DNA of 64,000 nt from Membranipora membranacea (GCA_914767715.1 OU612070.1:11487501-11551500); one strand, 5' to 3'; numbered from the stretch's first letter, positions 12,501 through 25,433 are shown. Numbers and translations: made by a program. The notes: generated by a model from the letters alone, not told the origin.

Positions 12501-15500
12501 AACATCAATCTGTTTCCTGTTTTGACTAAAACCAAGATTGTTATTTTTTACGAAAATTGAGAAAATTGCACTTATGAGTGTTGACAAAGTCCTTATAGTC
12601 GATATAGCTCTACAGGCAGTGTGCTCTAGTCAGTTCAACTTACTTTTGGCTAAAGCAAGGAACATCGCTTCTGTTGTAGAATTAACAACCATTCCTATAG
12701 CTTCTAGTGAAAAAATTTCGTCTGTAGTATATCCAGGATGACCTGGAATCTTCTGTAATTCTGCTGCTTCCCCTGCCTCTCCTAAATTAAATCGAGTTAT
12801 GCGGTACGCAAAAGTTGTACCTTTGTAGCCTCAATTCTCATATATTTGAGTTTGTGACATCACTAGCTGTGGGCATATCTGCAGTTAATTTAAGTGGTCA
12901 CCTGGTTTGTTACCGGTTATGGTATGCAAGTATCAATCACATCCCCGACTGGTTGGATGTGATTGATAATGGACTGCCACCACCTGTAACCCAACATTAG
13001 GTCACTATGCCAAACCTTAAGCCAATGTTTCATTCAAGCTGTTCAAGTCAACTTCTTGAAATATTCGAAAATGAAATTTATTATTACTGTTACGTCTGTA
13101 TATTTTCTCAAACAAGTCTGCCTGCACATGGTATGTTGCCACATGCTAAAAACTCACCCTTTTCTCCTTGTGTTCCGTTTGCACCAGGAGCTCCTTGTTC
13201 ACTCATTTCACCTTGCCCTCCGTCCAATCCTGGCAGTCCAGGAAGACCATCAAATCCTTTATCTCCTTTGTCTCCCCTTGCTCCTTTTATTCCATTTACT
13301 CCAGGCGCACCTGGCAGCCCTGGCTCGCCTTTTCCTCCTCTTACACCAGCCATACCTGCAGCCCCTTGTTCTCCTGTTTCTCCTTTTAACCCAATCAGTC
13401 CAGTCATACCTGGAATACCCTTGTCCCCGTTTGATCCATCCACTCCTGGACGGCCTCCCTTGCCTCTATCTCCCTTTGAGCCAGGGAATCCAGTAGCACC
13501 TTTCAGACCCGGAATGCCATTTATCCCTGAAATATCATTATGGCAGCTTATGACTCTATTATCGATGCACGGTATAAAAAGCAGTAACCTTACTCCTAGA
13601 AATCTGTAGAGCATACTTTATAGCGGGATGTATGAAAGTTTCAGCAAAAACACTTTCCTTACGATAAATATTTGATGAAAACATCCTACCAGTCATGCCT
13701 TGCAAGCCTGTGGCACCCTTTTGTCCTTGTATTCCTTGTGCACCAGGTATGCCTGTTATTCCAGGTTCCCCTTTCAGGCCAATTACTCCTGCATCTCCCC
13801 TAACACCTTTCTCTCCCTGTCTGCAAGCTACAACAGACATCAAGTGTAAGTCAATCAGACAAATGAGGTCAATCAAACAAATAAGGTCATGTAGTCATAT
13901 ATGTTGAACCAAATATATTTGCATCATACCTGCAGTATCATTTTATATTTAAAATTGTTTTGTGTAATGGCATAATTTATATGGTGTGAGCATTTTTGGC
14001 AGATCAGAATGTGTTCCTGGTGTTTGATACATTGATCACTCAGACAGTAAATACACTGCAAGTTGAAGGGGGATATGTCCCTAACCCGAAGACTGTTTGT
14101 TTCTTTCTGCTATTGTAGTTTGCTCGCAAACTTCTCCGAACCAGATGTGAGAGATTTCGGCTATCACTGAGATTTCAATTGCGATAAAAAGGTAATACAA
14201 ACCTAGAATTGATATTATCTCCGCCGGTAGTGGTAGAGTATCATCAGTCACTTCTCTTCCATCCCCACCATCTTCTTCTTCGCCAGATGCGTACACCTCT
14301 GACTCACCACTTCCTTCACCCTCATCTTATAATTTTACACACAAATAAAAGAGTCATGAATGTCCATCTACATTTTCACCCTCAAAGTTTTTGCGCCTCC
14401 CCTATGATTCTTTCCTAAACTAAGGCCCTGTTTAGAAATATCATATAAGCCTAAAGAGTTGAACGATCAAAGAGAAATGTGATATGAGGAAATTTGTTGT
14501 TCAAATTTTTCTCTCAATAATACAGGAGGGTATACGGGGTTGAACTCTGTGCTGAGCTCCTGCCTCTTTACAAGCGTGTGTCAAAGGACCCATGTCAATG
14601 ATCTGCGTAGACTGCAGTTGGTGCACTAGTTTTAGGCACCACCTGTCTGCAAATAGAAATCAACTTGACGCCCATCATGGCAGCTGCATCCTGAATTCGC
14701 CGTTATATATCTCAAATTACAGACATAACCAACAGCATTTAAGCGACCCCTTGACATAACCTGCTCGCTACCTACCTTCCGCTCCCAAAGCATGTATCTG
14801 TTCAGTCCGAATATCACTCAATGGTATAGTAAGTACCGCTTGCCGGCTGTTCAGTAAGTCCAATATCGAGGTACTGTTCTCTTCCCTCACTACCTAATGT
14901 GTAATGGTGAGCCAAAATATTGCGTTGATACTGTGATTAACTTTGATTACAAAAATGTTTTACACAAAAAGTCGAGCTTTGGAAAACTTGCCAAGAGTTC
15001 ATTGGGTACATTTATTATAAAATTATTCTTCATCAAAACGTGGCTAGACAGTTTCTACTACACTGTGAACGTCTCTAATGGGAGAATATTTAAAAAAGAG
15101 GATCATCTACCTTTTGGGCTAGCTCATTCCAGAATATTTTAAATCTATCATAGTTTTCCTTTACGTCTTGTATTTTTACCGCAAGGGTGTTGGTATTTCC
15201 ACTCATTTCGGCTCTCATCTAATCCATTGATTGCTGCCATTCCTCTTTTGTCACCCTTCCATAGTTGACTATACTTGTGTCTACCAAACTTTGTATCTCA
15301 GAGAAAGTTAGAAGCTGCTTTTGAGCTGACGCTGTCGTTTGCTGCCGTGTATAGGATTGGTAGATTCGCTTATCAAGACTCCTATCGGTAGTCACCATGT
15401 AAACAAGTGCTATGAACCACAAGAGGAGATTTATCAAGCTGAGGACGATGGCGCAAATACTCAACTTAGATTTGATTTGTTTGCTCCTAGCTGATTTGGC

Positions 15501-15542
15501 TGACGACGTTGGTTTCTCTTCATTGTCAGTACCTTTTGCCAT
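9563..15542 (-). pseudogene. Type II transmembrane collagen-like C-type lectin, copy 1, with nonsense codon 108
   Basis: Ten exons on the minus strand (15542-15111, 14320-14203, 13827-13690, 13526-13158, 12781-12644, 12212-12048, 11582-11511, 11170-11000, 10605-10459, 9657-9563) join to 615 codons with all phases matching. The order is: lysine-rich cytoplasmic tail, one membrane segment (residues about 29-52), helical stalk, acidic linker, Gly-X-Y collagen, short spacer, second collagen, neck, C-type lectin domain with an EPN motif and MND in place of WND. Codon 108 is TAG (15219-15221); the unit 2 copy has GAG there. That base is one of only two differences in the 432 bp exon 1. All later exons are open, so loss is very recent, polymorphic, or leaves a 107-residue membrane stub. 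The ATG is preceded by GTG in frame; I took the ATG. Confidence 0.85.
9887..10128 (+). mobile_element. tRNA-derived SINE, family 1, in lectin intron 9
   Basis: The head carries a pol III A box (TGGCTCAGTTGG) and B box (GGCTCGAATCCC), followed by a body containing GGTGTGCTCCGACCTGCCT. The same body and head occur in reverse at 59,183-59,421. It is absent from the corresponding intron of unit 2. The tRNA-like part lacks a proper acceptor stem, so it is a SINE and not a tRNA gene. Confidence 0.8.
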
Positions 15543-17400
15543 CACTCCCTAGAAATAAAATTAAAATTGAACAAAATTTGACAGGGTCGACTGCGAACCT
15601 GATACAACGTTGTATTCTAACAGACATTGTTCTGTGTTGAGTTATGATGAATTACAAATATTCACTATGGCATATCCTTAGTAAGAAATTATTCATGATA
15701 TGAAACGGGATGAATATGTCTTACCAATTTCTTCCAGCTGTCATCTAGTATCTAATGCTGCCGCTTTGCTGAGTAATAACTGCTCGGGTTATCATGATTT
15801 TAATATATTATCATAAGACTAATCTTTGTGACACTGAGTGTTTATGTTTTTGGCAAAACAACAAGTTGTATGCTAGACTCCTTCACCCCTCAGTTAATTT
15901 TTATGACGATGCTTGTTAAACATTCATAATATTATTATGTTGTTTGTCAAAATACAGTCATATGCCATGATTTCCGATATTTTTGTCAGTATTTCTTCAC
16001 CAGAGACCCAAAGGTTTTCTCTCCCCACACTTTTTCCCTCTAAACCGACCCCTTCAATTAAAAACCTCAGATCCACCCTTGATATCAACATCCTGTGAAT
16101 ATTGAACTGTCTGTCAGTTTTGGGATGGCTGTCATTATTTACACCATTACATTGGGGGAGTCCCCTGCTTTTACTGCTCATTGATGACCTCTTTGCTTAT
16201 CAGGAGTTTTCTTTGTATACCAACTATGTTTGTGTTTAACACTTAAGAATGTGATTTCACCAGCATGATGTTGTCGTTGCTGTGTTTATCAAGTGACAGA
16301 AGACCACCAAGAAAGCAGTATAATTTTACATCACACAGGTTTTTCACCCCAATTCAGACTAAGACAATGTTCATTATGAATGAAATCATGCGGAATTGTT
16401 GGTTGATATTTTTGTAATGTGTTCAGGAGTTAAACAACACTTTGACAAGAAGAGACAACCTTAAAAAACAATTTCACCATAAACTGTATGCGTGTGTCGG
16501 TTCGCATGCACTGGTGTTACCATGTATGTTGTCATACAAGCCAAGCCAATAGTAATGTGGAAGTCAGTGTCTATATGCCATAAGCGAAGTATGTTTAAGC
16601 ATGAAGTTGTTTTCTGTTCACTAAATTAGCCAAGTAAGCGTACATACGGGTATAGACCCATGGAAAATCATCACTGGAATGCAAACCTGAGTAACTCAAC
16701 CAACTCAACTCAAACATTTGTATATATTTTGTAAAAGTATGGTCTCATCTATTAATGATCAAGGGAGATTATTCCGAAAAACACAACCCCGTTATTTATG
16801 CAAAGCTTGACCATTTCTCGCCTGGTAAACTTGGTTGATGTTCTTATTTTTCATTCGAATTTTAGAACTTACTAGTTTAGTGATATTCAAATCCTCAAGT
16901 TTCGTTTATGCATAATCTCTTGAGTCTTGATTGTAATTTAAGCTCAAAACATTTTAATCAATGCAAGTAAATAGGAGGAGTCTGTATTTCGGACTTCTTG
17001 CTCAGACGCCTCACAACCCTTTTCTAGTATTATGACCAAATTTGCAACAAAGAACAGTCCTTATAAATCGGGTTTACCATTAGCGAGCCTCTAGTAGCAA
17101 GTGCATTTGTAGTCTTGCTGTTTAGTAAGAAACAGAACATTGGGCTGCCCCTAAAGAGGGACGCAAGGTGCCCTAAATCCTATACTGAGACTTGAGAGTG
17201 TGATACATCCTAGAAAACTAGAATGCATCCTAGAGGTGAGGCCATAGAAGACCTCCTAATCGTGGGTGTGCAGCGAGCTGCCAAAACTGAACTGGCACTA
17301 ATCGGCCATTGGCAGTGACACTTTGATCTCGAGAAGCATTTGTAGTCCCTATAAGTGATCTTCAAACTCCGATTCATCGTTGTATGGTCTCCTTTCCACA
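15543..17400. other. Lectin upstream region and intergenic DNA, unit 1
   Basis: No gene is visible. The stretch aligns with 53,520-57,760 of unit 2, apart from the insertions found there. The first few hundred bases next to the lectin start are almost identical between units and should hold the lectin promoter. I found no clear TATA box. After about 17,110 the alignment with unit 2 is lost. Confidence 0.5.
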
Positions 17401-17460
17401 TAGGTTAATGATTATCTAAAAAAAATGTTGCTTTGATTATGGTCCATCAATGAGCAGTAA

Positions 17461-18392
17461 ATGCGATTCATCAGAGGAATAGGTAAATGTTATGAACTGA
17501 AAAAAGATCGATATCTTGCAGCTATTGTTCAGGACTTTCTCTCTAATAGAGGACAATGTGTGAGGTTTCGCAGCGAAAAGTCCGTCTTCAGTCCAATTAA
17601 TATAGGTGTCCCCCAAGGGACAGTACTTGGTCCTCTACTCTGGAATGCATTTATCGATGACCACCACCACCACCAACATCACATCTTAAGTACGCCGATG
17701 ACACAAACTTTATACCATCCGCTATCAAAATCTAACTGTCTCATGACTGACTCTACTGCTCATCGGGCAACTGTGAGCATCAGCGACAACCACTTTCAAA
17801 TAGCACTCGATTAAACCTCTCAGTACTGAACTGATAACTTTCTGCTGTTGAATGTGAACAAAACTCTCTCCATAAACTTCACTTTGCAAAAAACACTCAC
17901 CATTGACACCTATAACATCAATCGCTCTAAAATACTCTACACCCCAAATGTGAGGCTCCTTGGTGTGATATTTGATGAGTACCTGAAGTTTCACTCCCAT
18001 GTAGACCATATCATTGACAAAACAAAACATTCTCTACATGATCTTATAAAGCTAAGAAAAGCTGGTGTGAGATCTCATTCACTGATATTATTTTACAAAG
18101 CTAGAATTTTATCGGTTTATCATATGCAGCCCCGTGCTGGTTCCCACACACCTCCCAAAATGATAAGGATAAACTGGAGAGATTTCAAAAGCTCTGCACA
18201 AGAATTATGATTCCATATGAGGAAGACTATGAAGAGAGACTTTCTTTACTAAAGCTCAAAGAACTAAAAATACATCTTGATATTCTTTGTTTTTTGTTTG
18301 TTTGTTTTTATTATTATTTACGCATGGTCTTTATTTGTCATTGACTTTGATCGGCAATAATAAAGTAAATATATATATATATATACACACAT
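17461..18392 (+). mobile_element. 5'-truncated LINE, reverse-transcriptase remnant
   Basis: The plus-strand reading contains the RT block GVPQGTVLGPLLWN (about 17,607-17,650) and, one frame away, LKYADDTNF (about 17,687-17,715), then a thumb-like block, NVRLLGVIFDEYLKFHSHV, near 17,950. Several frameshifts separate these blocks and everything 5' of the RT palm is missing. The 3' end reads GGCAATAATAAAGTAAATATATAT and runs into a TA microsatellite, as non-LTR elements often do. It is inactive and present only in unit 1. Confidence 0.85.
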
Positions 18393-18492
18393 TTGTGCAA
18401 TAAAGTGTCATATATTATATATCCCACTATTGTACCCATAAAAACCCTGGACAATGAGTGATTCATATATGTATATATATATATATATATAT
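18369..18492. repeat. TA microsatellites
   Basis: Alternating AT runs at 18,369-18,385 and 18,465-18,492 follow the truncated LINE and may derive from its tail. Confidence 0.8.
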
Positions 18493-19282
18493 GTACTGTT
18501 TGAAAGATTTACGCACACTCTTGGTTTCAAGAATCATATTTTACTATCATAGTTTTACTACTTGGCGGTATGAAGTGTAGATAATACACAATTTCAGTGG
18601 TCCAACACCTCTATTCATTTCCCCATTGCTTTAAATGCTAACTATTTCGACTTCACACCTCAATAGGCATGCTTCAGAAACTTTCAATTCTTAAACAAGA
18701 ACTCTCAAAATGATGGTATGCTCCTGCTTTCCATACTTGTGACTAGTGGTTGGTGGCCAGCTTGATTTTTCTCAGTGTTCCCATAAATAAGATCATTGCA
18801 TTTTTCACGCGTTACTGGTCTTATTTTCGTATGTCCCAAAATAATTTTGAACGAAAATTTCAATCTTTTGATCAACAACTTTACATTGCAAATACACCTG
18901 ACAATATTTACAGTGTTCAATGCCACTGACAGAAGTACTTTTGAATTTCCCATCAGTCATCTAATTTATTTTGAGTACCGATTGAGTTATTTTTGATTTA
19001 TTGTTTATTGATTTATTTTGAGTACCTATTTAACAAGTTGACTTGATTCAATTACAGGTGTATTAACAGTGTAATCGTATTTCTTTTACATTACCCTTGA
19101 TCATTGCCTTGACCTTGACCTGTAATTTTAAATTCAAACTAAAAAATTGCTATATGATTTTAAAGTTGCCCCTCAACCGTACTCGTAATCTCGTAATCAT
19201 TTATTCTACATTCTGTTATCATGGCGATGATAAAAATTGAATGTTTGCAAAAAAAATAAGAGTTTTGATGAGACTAAAAATA

Positions 19283-22022
19283 TCACTCTACATACACAAA
19301 TCTGTTGTTATAAAATGACATGAAAAATTGAAAAAAGCTGTTTTGCTGCTTCGTTGTGCGACATCTCTTAGGCAAATATGGATATGATGCGCGAGAGGAT
19401 GTTCGTTGGCTAGTGTTTAAAATAATTCGAAAGTGATGTGGATGGGTTGCATTGTGTAAAATCTTACTAAAATGGGCTGAGGCTAGATGAAACAAAAAGT
19501 CATTGAGTAGTGGGATATCTAGCGATTCAAGCCTTTCTTTGTAGTTAAACTCAGGTAAAATTATTCTAGTTGCATATCTTTGTATGCTTTCAAGGCGTTG
19601 CTTATTAAAATCAGATAAAACAGTATACCAGGCAGGGGCAGCATAACAAGTTAATGAACGTACATTGCTAGTGTAAAAAAGCTTCAACCCCTCTCCACTT
19701 AGACCCAAGGTTTTCAATTTACGCATTAGAAAAAGCCTGGAGTTACAACTAGACACAATGTTTGATATATGCTCGTTAAAACTGAACTTACTGTCTATTG
19801 TCACGCCTAAAAATTTAATGGAGGACATGGGTTTTATAACAGAGCCATCAAAATGTATATCTTCTGTAAACTTGGACCTCTGGCATAGTGACATATTCAT
19901 AACAGCAGTTTTGGTAGTGTTTAACAACATGCTGTTATCAGCGGACCACATCTGGGTGGCTCGTATAGCAGGGACAATGTCATTTTGGCTAGCCTGATTG
20001 TTCATAGCACAGAAAAATGATGTGTCATCTGCATACTTAATATGTGAGTAGCCATTGGCAGCCAAGTCATTGCAGTATATAAGCCACAGTATAGGCCCCA
20101 ACTTGGTACCTGTGGTGTGCCTACTTTGCAGTCGATGTTGCTGGAATACATGCCATTGTACTTTACACACTGCTGCCTGTTATCAAGGAAGCTTTGGACA
20201 AGCTGGATGAGATTTAGGTTGAAGCAGTAACTATTCATCTTACCAACCAGCACTGCAGGCTGGAGCCGATCGAACGCTTTAGAAAAGTCTACTGATGCCA
20301 GTTGCATACATTTGATATTCGGTTTGTCAAGCTCGTTTGTGATATCATCTACTAGCTGCATTACAGCATCAACTGTGCCAATTTTAGATTGGTACGCAAA
20401 TTGGTTGACGTCAACTATCTCTGTCAGCTTATATTTTCATTTGTTGATGACAACGTCCTCCGCTAGCTTTCCCAGATGGTAAAGGAGTGATATCGGCCTA
20501 AAGTCTTTATACTGCGAAGGCATCGATATCTTAGGGATTGGAGTTATCTGCGCTTGTTTCCATTTATTACTGTAGGAAATTCTGTTGAAGTGAGCATAGC
20601 ATTAATTATATTATGCAGTGGCAAACAGATATCTTCCATTGCATCTAGCGAGACCCATGTTGGAAAATCCTGGTTGCAGGTAGCTTTTGAGGTGTCGAGG
20701 CGCTTCAGAAGACTTTTAACTTCGCTGAGACTGATTTGGCTGAGAGGTTGACTTGAGGTCGACACGTACTCGGTGAAGGGGTCTGGTTCCCCTCCGACAT
20801 TAGCATAATATGAGTTGATGTTATCACAGAAGGCTTGTGATGTCATAGGCTGGCCATTAATAACAGGTGTAGATGACGAGGTGCTATGTTTGTTAGGGTG
20901 CGTAATTGATTTAAGAGTGTACCACCATTCTCTGGTATTTTGTTGAGAATTCAGTTTGTTACGCACATAAGATCGTTTAGCCCCTCTCGCCCTGCGCTGA
21001 ACAGTAGCTCTCAAGATCTTCCACAATTTACTACCATTGCGATGTGCCTTGTCCATATCATGTATGAGCTTCACCAGACTGGGGCTCATCCATGGAGGTC
21101 GATCTCTTCTAACTTTTACAGCTTTGCATGGACAATGCTGATCAAGAATGTTATTGACAGTCTGATGAAAGAGCTCAACCTTTGAATGAACCGTTGGAGC
21201 TGAAAACACATCATCCCACTTTTGTTTAGCAATAGCACATAGAACTTGGGTTTTCCGTTCTTTGTTTATAATATGCTTGGTAGTGCGAATGTACTTTTGC
21301 GGCTTTTGTGCTATGTTGCTATTGATCAGTACGTAGCAGTGATCATTGTTACTTATCGGCGCAAGCTTTATGGCTGGTTTATATTCCGAGATGTTTGTCA
21401 ATAAAAGGTCTAACCTGGCCTGCTGTCTGGTTTCAAAGCCGACTAAGTTAATGATCTCAAGTTGCGTACATATGTCTTCTATCGGTAGATGGTTAAAGTC
21501 ACCAGCAATGATGAATTTGGCTAGCGGATACGATTTCAATAGCGATGACAGTTCTGAGCTTATATAATCCATTGTCTCACTTTGTTCAGCATCCGGAGGA
21601 TAATAAATACAGCCAGTGATTATCTGACCATAATTACCGAGCAGGGATATGGTCCAGATAGCTGAGTAGGTGGGTGTTGTTTTCGATGACACAACAGTGG
21701 TTGGTAGGCTGTCTGCAACAAGGATTGCCACGCCTCCGCCAGTTCGATAACGATTCGAAAAGTGCTCATAACCTGGGAGTTGACGGGATTGCTCTTTTGC
21801 AGCAGTAAGCCAGGTCTCTGTCAAACATATTAAAGTGGGTTGGTGCGCTTCAACGACAACGGCTAATTCATTCAGTTTCCACTCATTAAGAGATCGGCAG
21901 TTTGTATATAGAATGGATGGTAGAGCGGCATAATTATCCGATTTTGTTGGCTTTTTCTTTGGTATGCAAGTCAGTACGCTTTCTCTCATACACTTATAAC
22001 AAGGAGTTTGAATAGCCTCCAA
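19283..22022 (-). mobile_element. APE-type non-LTR retrotransposon (LINE), frameshifted
   Basis: Reading on the minus strand, a 492-codon frame (22,022-20,544) holds a full apurinic endonuclease domain: YTNCRSLNEWKLNEL, then LTETWL, GDFNH and NNDHC. The RT continues in other frames: SVDFSKAFDRLQP (20,361-20,002) and KYADDTSFF followed by the thumb (20,170-19,283, ending FYNNRFVYVE). A stop near 20,544 and a frameshift near 20,100 inside the GTPQG...LGP block break ORF2. It is therefore a dead copy, different in sequence from the element at 37-40 kb. It is absent from unit 2, so it inserted after the duplication or was lost there. Confidence 0.9.
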
Positions 22023-22245
22023 AAGTGGTTACTATATTACTAGCTATGTCTCATCTACACTTGTGGTGATTTACATCATGATATATTGTCTCTGGGTGTC
22101 TGAATATACCGTTGAGTAAACATGTCAAATATTTTAATAATTTTCAACTGGAGACAGACATATAAAAAGACTGAGGACTTAAATGAATTTTAATAGAGGG
22201 ACTATATTAGTACAACCCTTGGAAACAGCCTTGTTAAGTCACAGG

Positions 22246-22479
22246 CTACATTTCATTTCCACTCCCTCTCTGTAACTCCCTGCTTATAACGTGGCTTAAT
22301 TCTATGACGCCTTTGTCCTCCTTTGCAACCTTTGTAGCTCTAGATTTAATTGCTGTGTTTGTTGGTTGCTTTCTGATCTCATCCAAAATGGCCTGATCTA
22401 TCACCTTATATCCAAAAGTTTCAGAGTTTATTAATCCAAGAACATCCTCTCTTGCATAAGTCCGATAGTCAGCAGACAT
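22246..22479 (-). other. 77-codon open frame upstream of the LINE, possibly ORF1 remnant
   Basis: The frame is hydrophilic and lysine-rich, with a stretch reading SRATKVAKEDKGVIELSHVI. It lies just 5' of the endonuclease frame on the same strand, where an ORF1 would be expected. I see no zinc knuckle or coiled coil. It could equally be chance. Confidence 0.25.
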
Positions 22480-24822
22480 ATATCGCTGCGCAGAGCACGC
22501 CAGAAACTATATGATGTGCGAGTTACAGACCTTGATAATGAGATATTGAGGTAAAATTTGATAAAATTGTCTTTGATGAGTTTGATGGGTGCAGCCAGCC
22601 ACCTCTAGCGCTACCCGTAGGTTCAAAGTATGCAGTGGAGGCAGTGAGCTTAGAAATCATATTAAATCTCAAGTAATCTGGTATCATAAGACATTTTTAG
22701 ATGACAGCTCTCTTTTTTTTGTTGCACATGTCTTCTGTCCCACTTTCTGAAAGGGAGATAAATCCTGGATTTACCCCTTGGTCACCCAACCAATTTTAGA
22801 ATCTTTATTTCTCTTCAATTTATCGCAGGTTTGGTGCGCACAAGGGCCCTGGTTTCCTTAGTCTGATTAAGAGCTGTATATACAATGGTATAAGGAAACG
22901 TAGGTGTCGTATCTCAGAGGGTTGAGAGTTGGAAGCTAGAGATCATCAAGCAAATTACTTGTCTTAGATGAAAAACAAAGAAAAAAATGATTAAATATCA
23001 TCACTTTTTTTCGGTAAGATAACGTTGATTTATATCGTATGCTGGTTGGATCAGGATGCTCAGATGCTGCACCCAACAAAAGCTAAAATATTCATGACAT
23101 ACCATAAAATCGAGAAGCAAATGCAACAAAAGGCCATTTTTGGTAAGAGAAGTCCACTCGATTTCTATCAGCCAAATCCCACATAATCCACCTTTGATTC
23201 CTGTTTTGAAGCTGGAATACCAAAATTTAGCAGCCCTGTTTTTATACAGAATTTGACCAAGGAATCTTGACTAAATTAAGTTTTGTTAATCTTTAAATAC
23301 ATTACTCTCTACAATAACTGACTGGCAGCCGCAAGAAGACTCAAAGCTGACAGTAATAAAAACTAGCAGGACATCCTGACCGCAAAAGGGGGTACAACTT
23401 GATGATGAGTCCATTGCCATGATATTTATACACTGGAGTTTCTAGTCAGATTATTATAAGTCTTCATTGCTGAAAAACAACAGGATCTGATTCCTATTGC
23501 CGACATATTTCCAGTGATGTCAGAACTTTATTGTCCTAAATTAGACGGTTAATACCATGTATTCAATCTTGCAACTACTGGAAGTAAACGAGAAGAAAAT
23601 TTTCAAATTGAGTTGATGTTAAAAAGAAGACTAACACTTCCTCGTCCATAACTCAGCCCAACTACTTGCTCATTGTTGTTGTTGTTATTTTTGAAAACCA
23701 GTCCACTTGAAATGATAACAAGTTTATATCAAACGTACCAAAGAGAGAACACAGTGGGATGCAACAAATGAGTCCATGTATTCTTGTACTAAATAATATA
23801 CATTAATACTTTATGTGTATACAGCGTTACAATTGCCAACACAACACGTATTGATAATACCATTTGGTACAATTAATTTGCTTTTGCAGGGTCAGTCGGC
23901 TAGAATGTGTATGGTTAGGACAATCCAAAACTATATTCTGTACAACTAGAACGCTAATTACCAGTGTCCATGTCTAGAGGCTGCATCAGCACTTCTATAC
24001 AAGGCCTGTGAAAACAGCAGTAAAATGTGTGCAGACTCCAAGGTAATGAAGTTGCTGTGTAGAGTAAATTTTGAACAGCATTTAATATCTGGACACAAGG
24101 ATGCATCTATGCTACAGCGCAGCATGCTCATGCATCAAGGTGTACAAACAGACAGCCATGTTATGGAGATGCTGTGCATAGTAACTTTTGACAGCGGTCA
24201 CAGTCTAGCAGCAAAACAATGCTAAGCTAAGAGTGTATTTTGCTTCTACGTTGCTGCTGTTTGCTTTTGCGGAATGAGATATAAAAAATATAACACAAGT
24301 AACCTGCTTTCAACTACAGTGTTAGCAAGGAATAAAGCAATCGAGAAATTTTCAATTTTGTCCCACAGTTATTCAGGTCGTGCATTGAATTAACATATTA
24401 TTTTGGTACTACACAAAAATTTAACAGCTGTGCACCATAATGTATTGTCATTGACCAACATCGAATTTCAGCAACAAGTCAGAACTGCAGTTTGCTCGCA
24501 TTTGGAATTGATCCTCTCCACCGATAAGCTGCAGGCAAATAGGCCTATTTGTCTGGGGCTATTCAATAGTGAGGCACAAACTCCTGCTTGACCTAGTTAC
24601 AATTTTATACAGCCTGAAATGCTTTTAGAATGTCACCATGGTAGTATAAGACATTAGTCGGACATGGAGTTCGAGAAAACTGAGGTTTTGAGGTGCAATC
24701 ATTTGTTTCATACCTCAGAAAAAGACTCATGGCGGCTCATTATTAATGCCATGGAATAAATATGAACACAGATAAAAAAAATGGATTAAAAAGGCTATCA
24801 CAAAACTAATGTTATAAGATAT
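22480..24822. other. Intergenic DNA of unit 1, no gene seen
   Basis: From about 22,890 this aligns patchily with 58,720-61,660 of unit 2. Unit 1 lacks the roughly 1.3 kb that in unit 2 (about 59,660-60,980) holds cysteine-rich open frames. A degenerate internal repeat of about 48 bp occurs near 24,028 and 24,150. I found no supported exon. Confidence 0.5.
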
Positions 24823-24890
24823 CTATATCAGGTTTTCAAAAATATGATGAATAGCTGTTACAAGATGGCTGCTTGCTGTCTGTTGAAGTT

Positions 24891-25320
24891 CTACTTGATG
24901 CTCTGCCCATGGTTGTCTGTTATCAATTTTCTCATCCTGTTAGAAGGAAAATTAAGATACTATCAGTTTCTGGAGATAATCTAAGTTTTTAAATGTACAC
25001 AATTAATGACTTTTTCAGGGCTTCTCAAGCTGGGCAATCCGATCACACTTAGCAGTTAGGCTACTCCATCCAAGATAATAAGTTTGATAGATATTATATG
25101 GTGTATAAAATAAGGTTCAGAGGTTCTTTGTCAATGGATTTTGATTGCTTCCTATCACTAAGTGTAACTGTTAGACGACAGCTTACCCTTTATTTTCAAA
25201 ATTTGAGTTACTCCCGCTGCGTTTGCACCTAAAGCAATCATCTTGAGCTTCGGAAGTGTGTAACAACAAACTGAGGAAGCATATCACTACAATTAGCTGT
25301 TTCATCATTTTCATCATCAT
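24891..25320 (-). CDS. Small secreted peptide gene, copy 1 (probably frameshifted)
   Basis: Exon 1 (25320-25187) starts at an ATG preceded by an in-frame TAG. It encodes a textbook signal peptide, starting MMMKMMKQLIVVICFLSLLL and ending at a likely cleavage site SEA|Q, then QDDCFRCKRS. A strong donor, GG|GTAAGC, follows in phase 2. Exon 2 begins at 24936 after TTCTAACAG. In the spliced frame it stops at 24891-24893, giving 59 residues. The unit 2 copy is 83 residues. A net loss of one base in exon 2 here throws the conserved tail (ELQQT..SSHLV..AIHHIFEN, ending at 24823) out of frame. It may be a pseudogene or a truncated variant. I do not recognise the family. Confidence 0.6.
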
Positions 25321-25425
25321 CTTCTATATTATCCGAAGTTTTGTGTCTTCCGATTTTGCTATCTCAATGTCTTTGTCATTAAGTGTCCTGTAATGTTTCT
25401 GACACAAATTTAACCAGACCAGTCT

Positions 25426-25433
25426 CTTTTATA
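25426..25433 (-). promoter_or_regulatory. TATA box of secreted-peptide gene, copy 1
   Basis: TATAAAAG on the minus strand lies 106 bp upstream of the ATG at 25,320, leaving room for a start site about 30 bp downstream and a 5' UTR of some 75 bases. The box and its surroundings are conserved at 62,306-62,313 upstream of the second copy. Confidence 0.65.

Noticed and set aside
13007-13609. Proline-rich plus-strand protein (also 51,103-51,558 and 28,885-29,079)
   Set aside because: These are antisense readings of Gly-X-Y collagen exons; glycine codons read backwards give proline and serine.
18369-18492. CRISPR-like or regulatory repeat array
   Set aside because: Simple TA microsatellites in an animal genome, adjacent to a LINE tail.
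20554-21567. Several plus-strand ORFs across 20.5-21.6 kb and 37.2-40.7 kb
   Set aside because: Antisense shadows of LINE ORF1 and ORF2.
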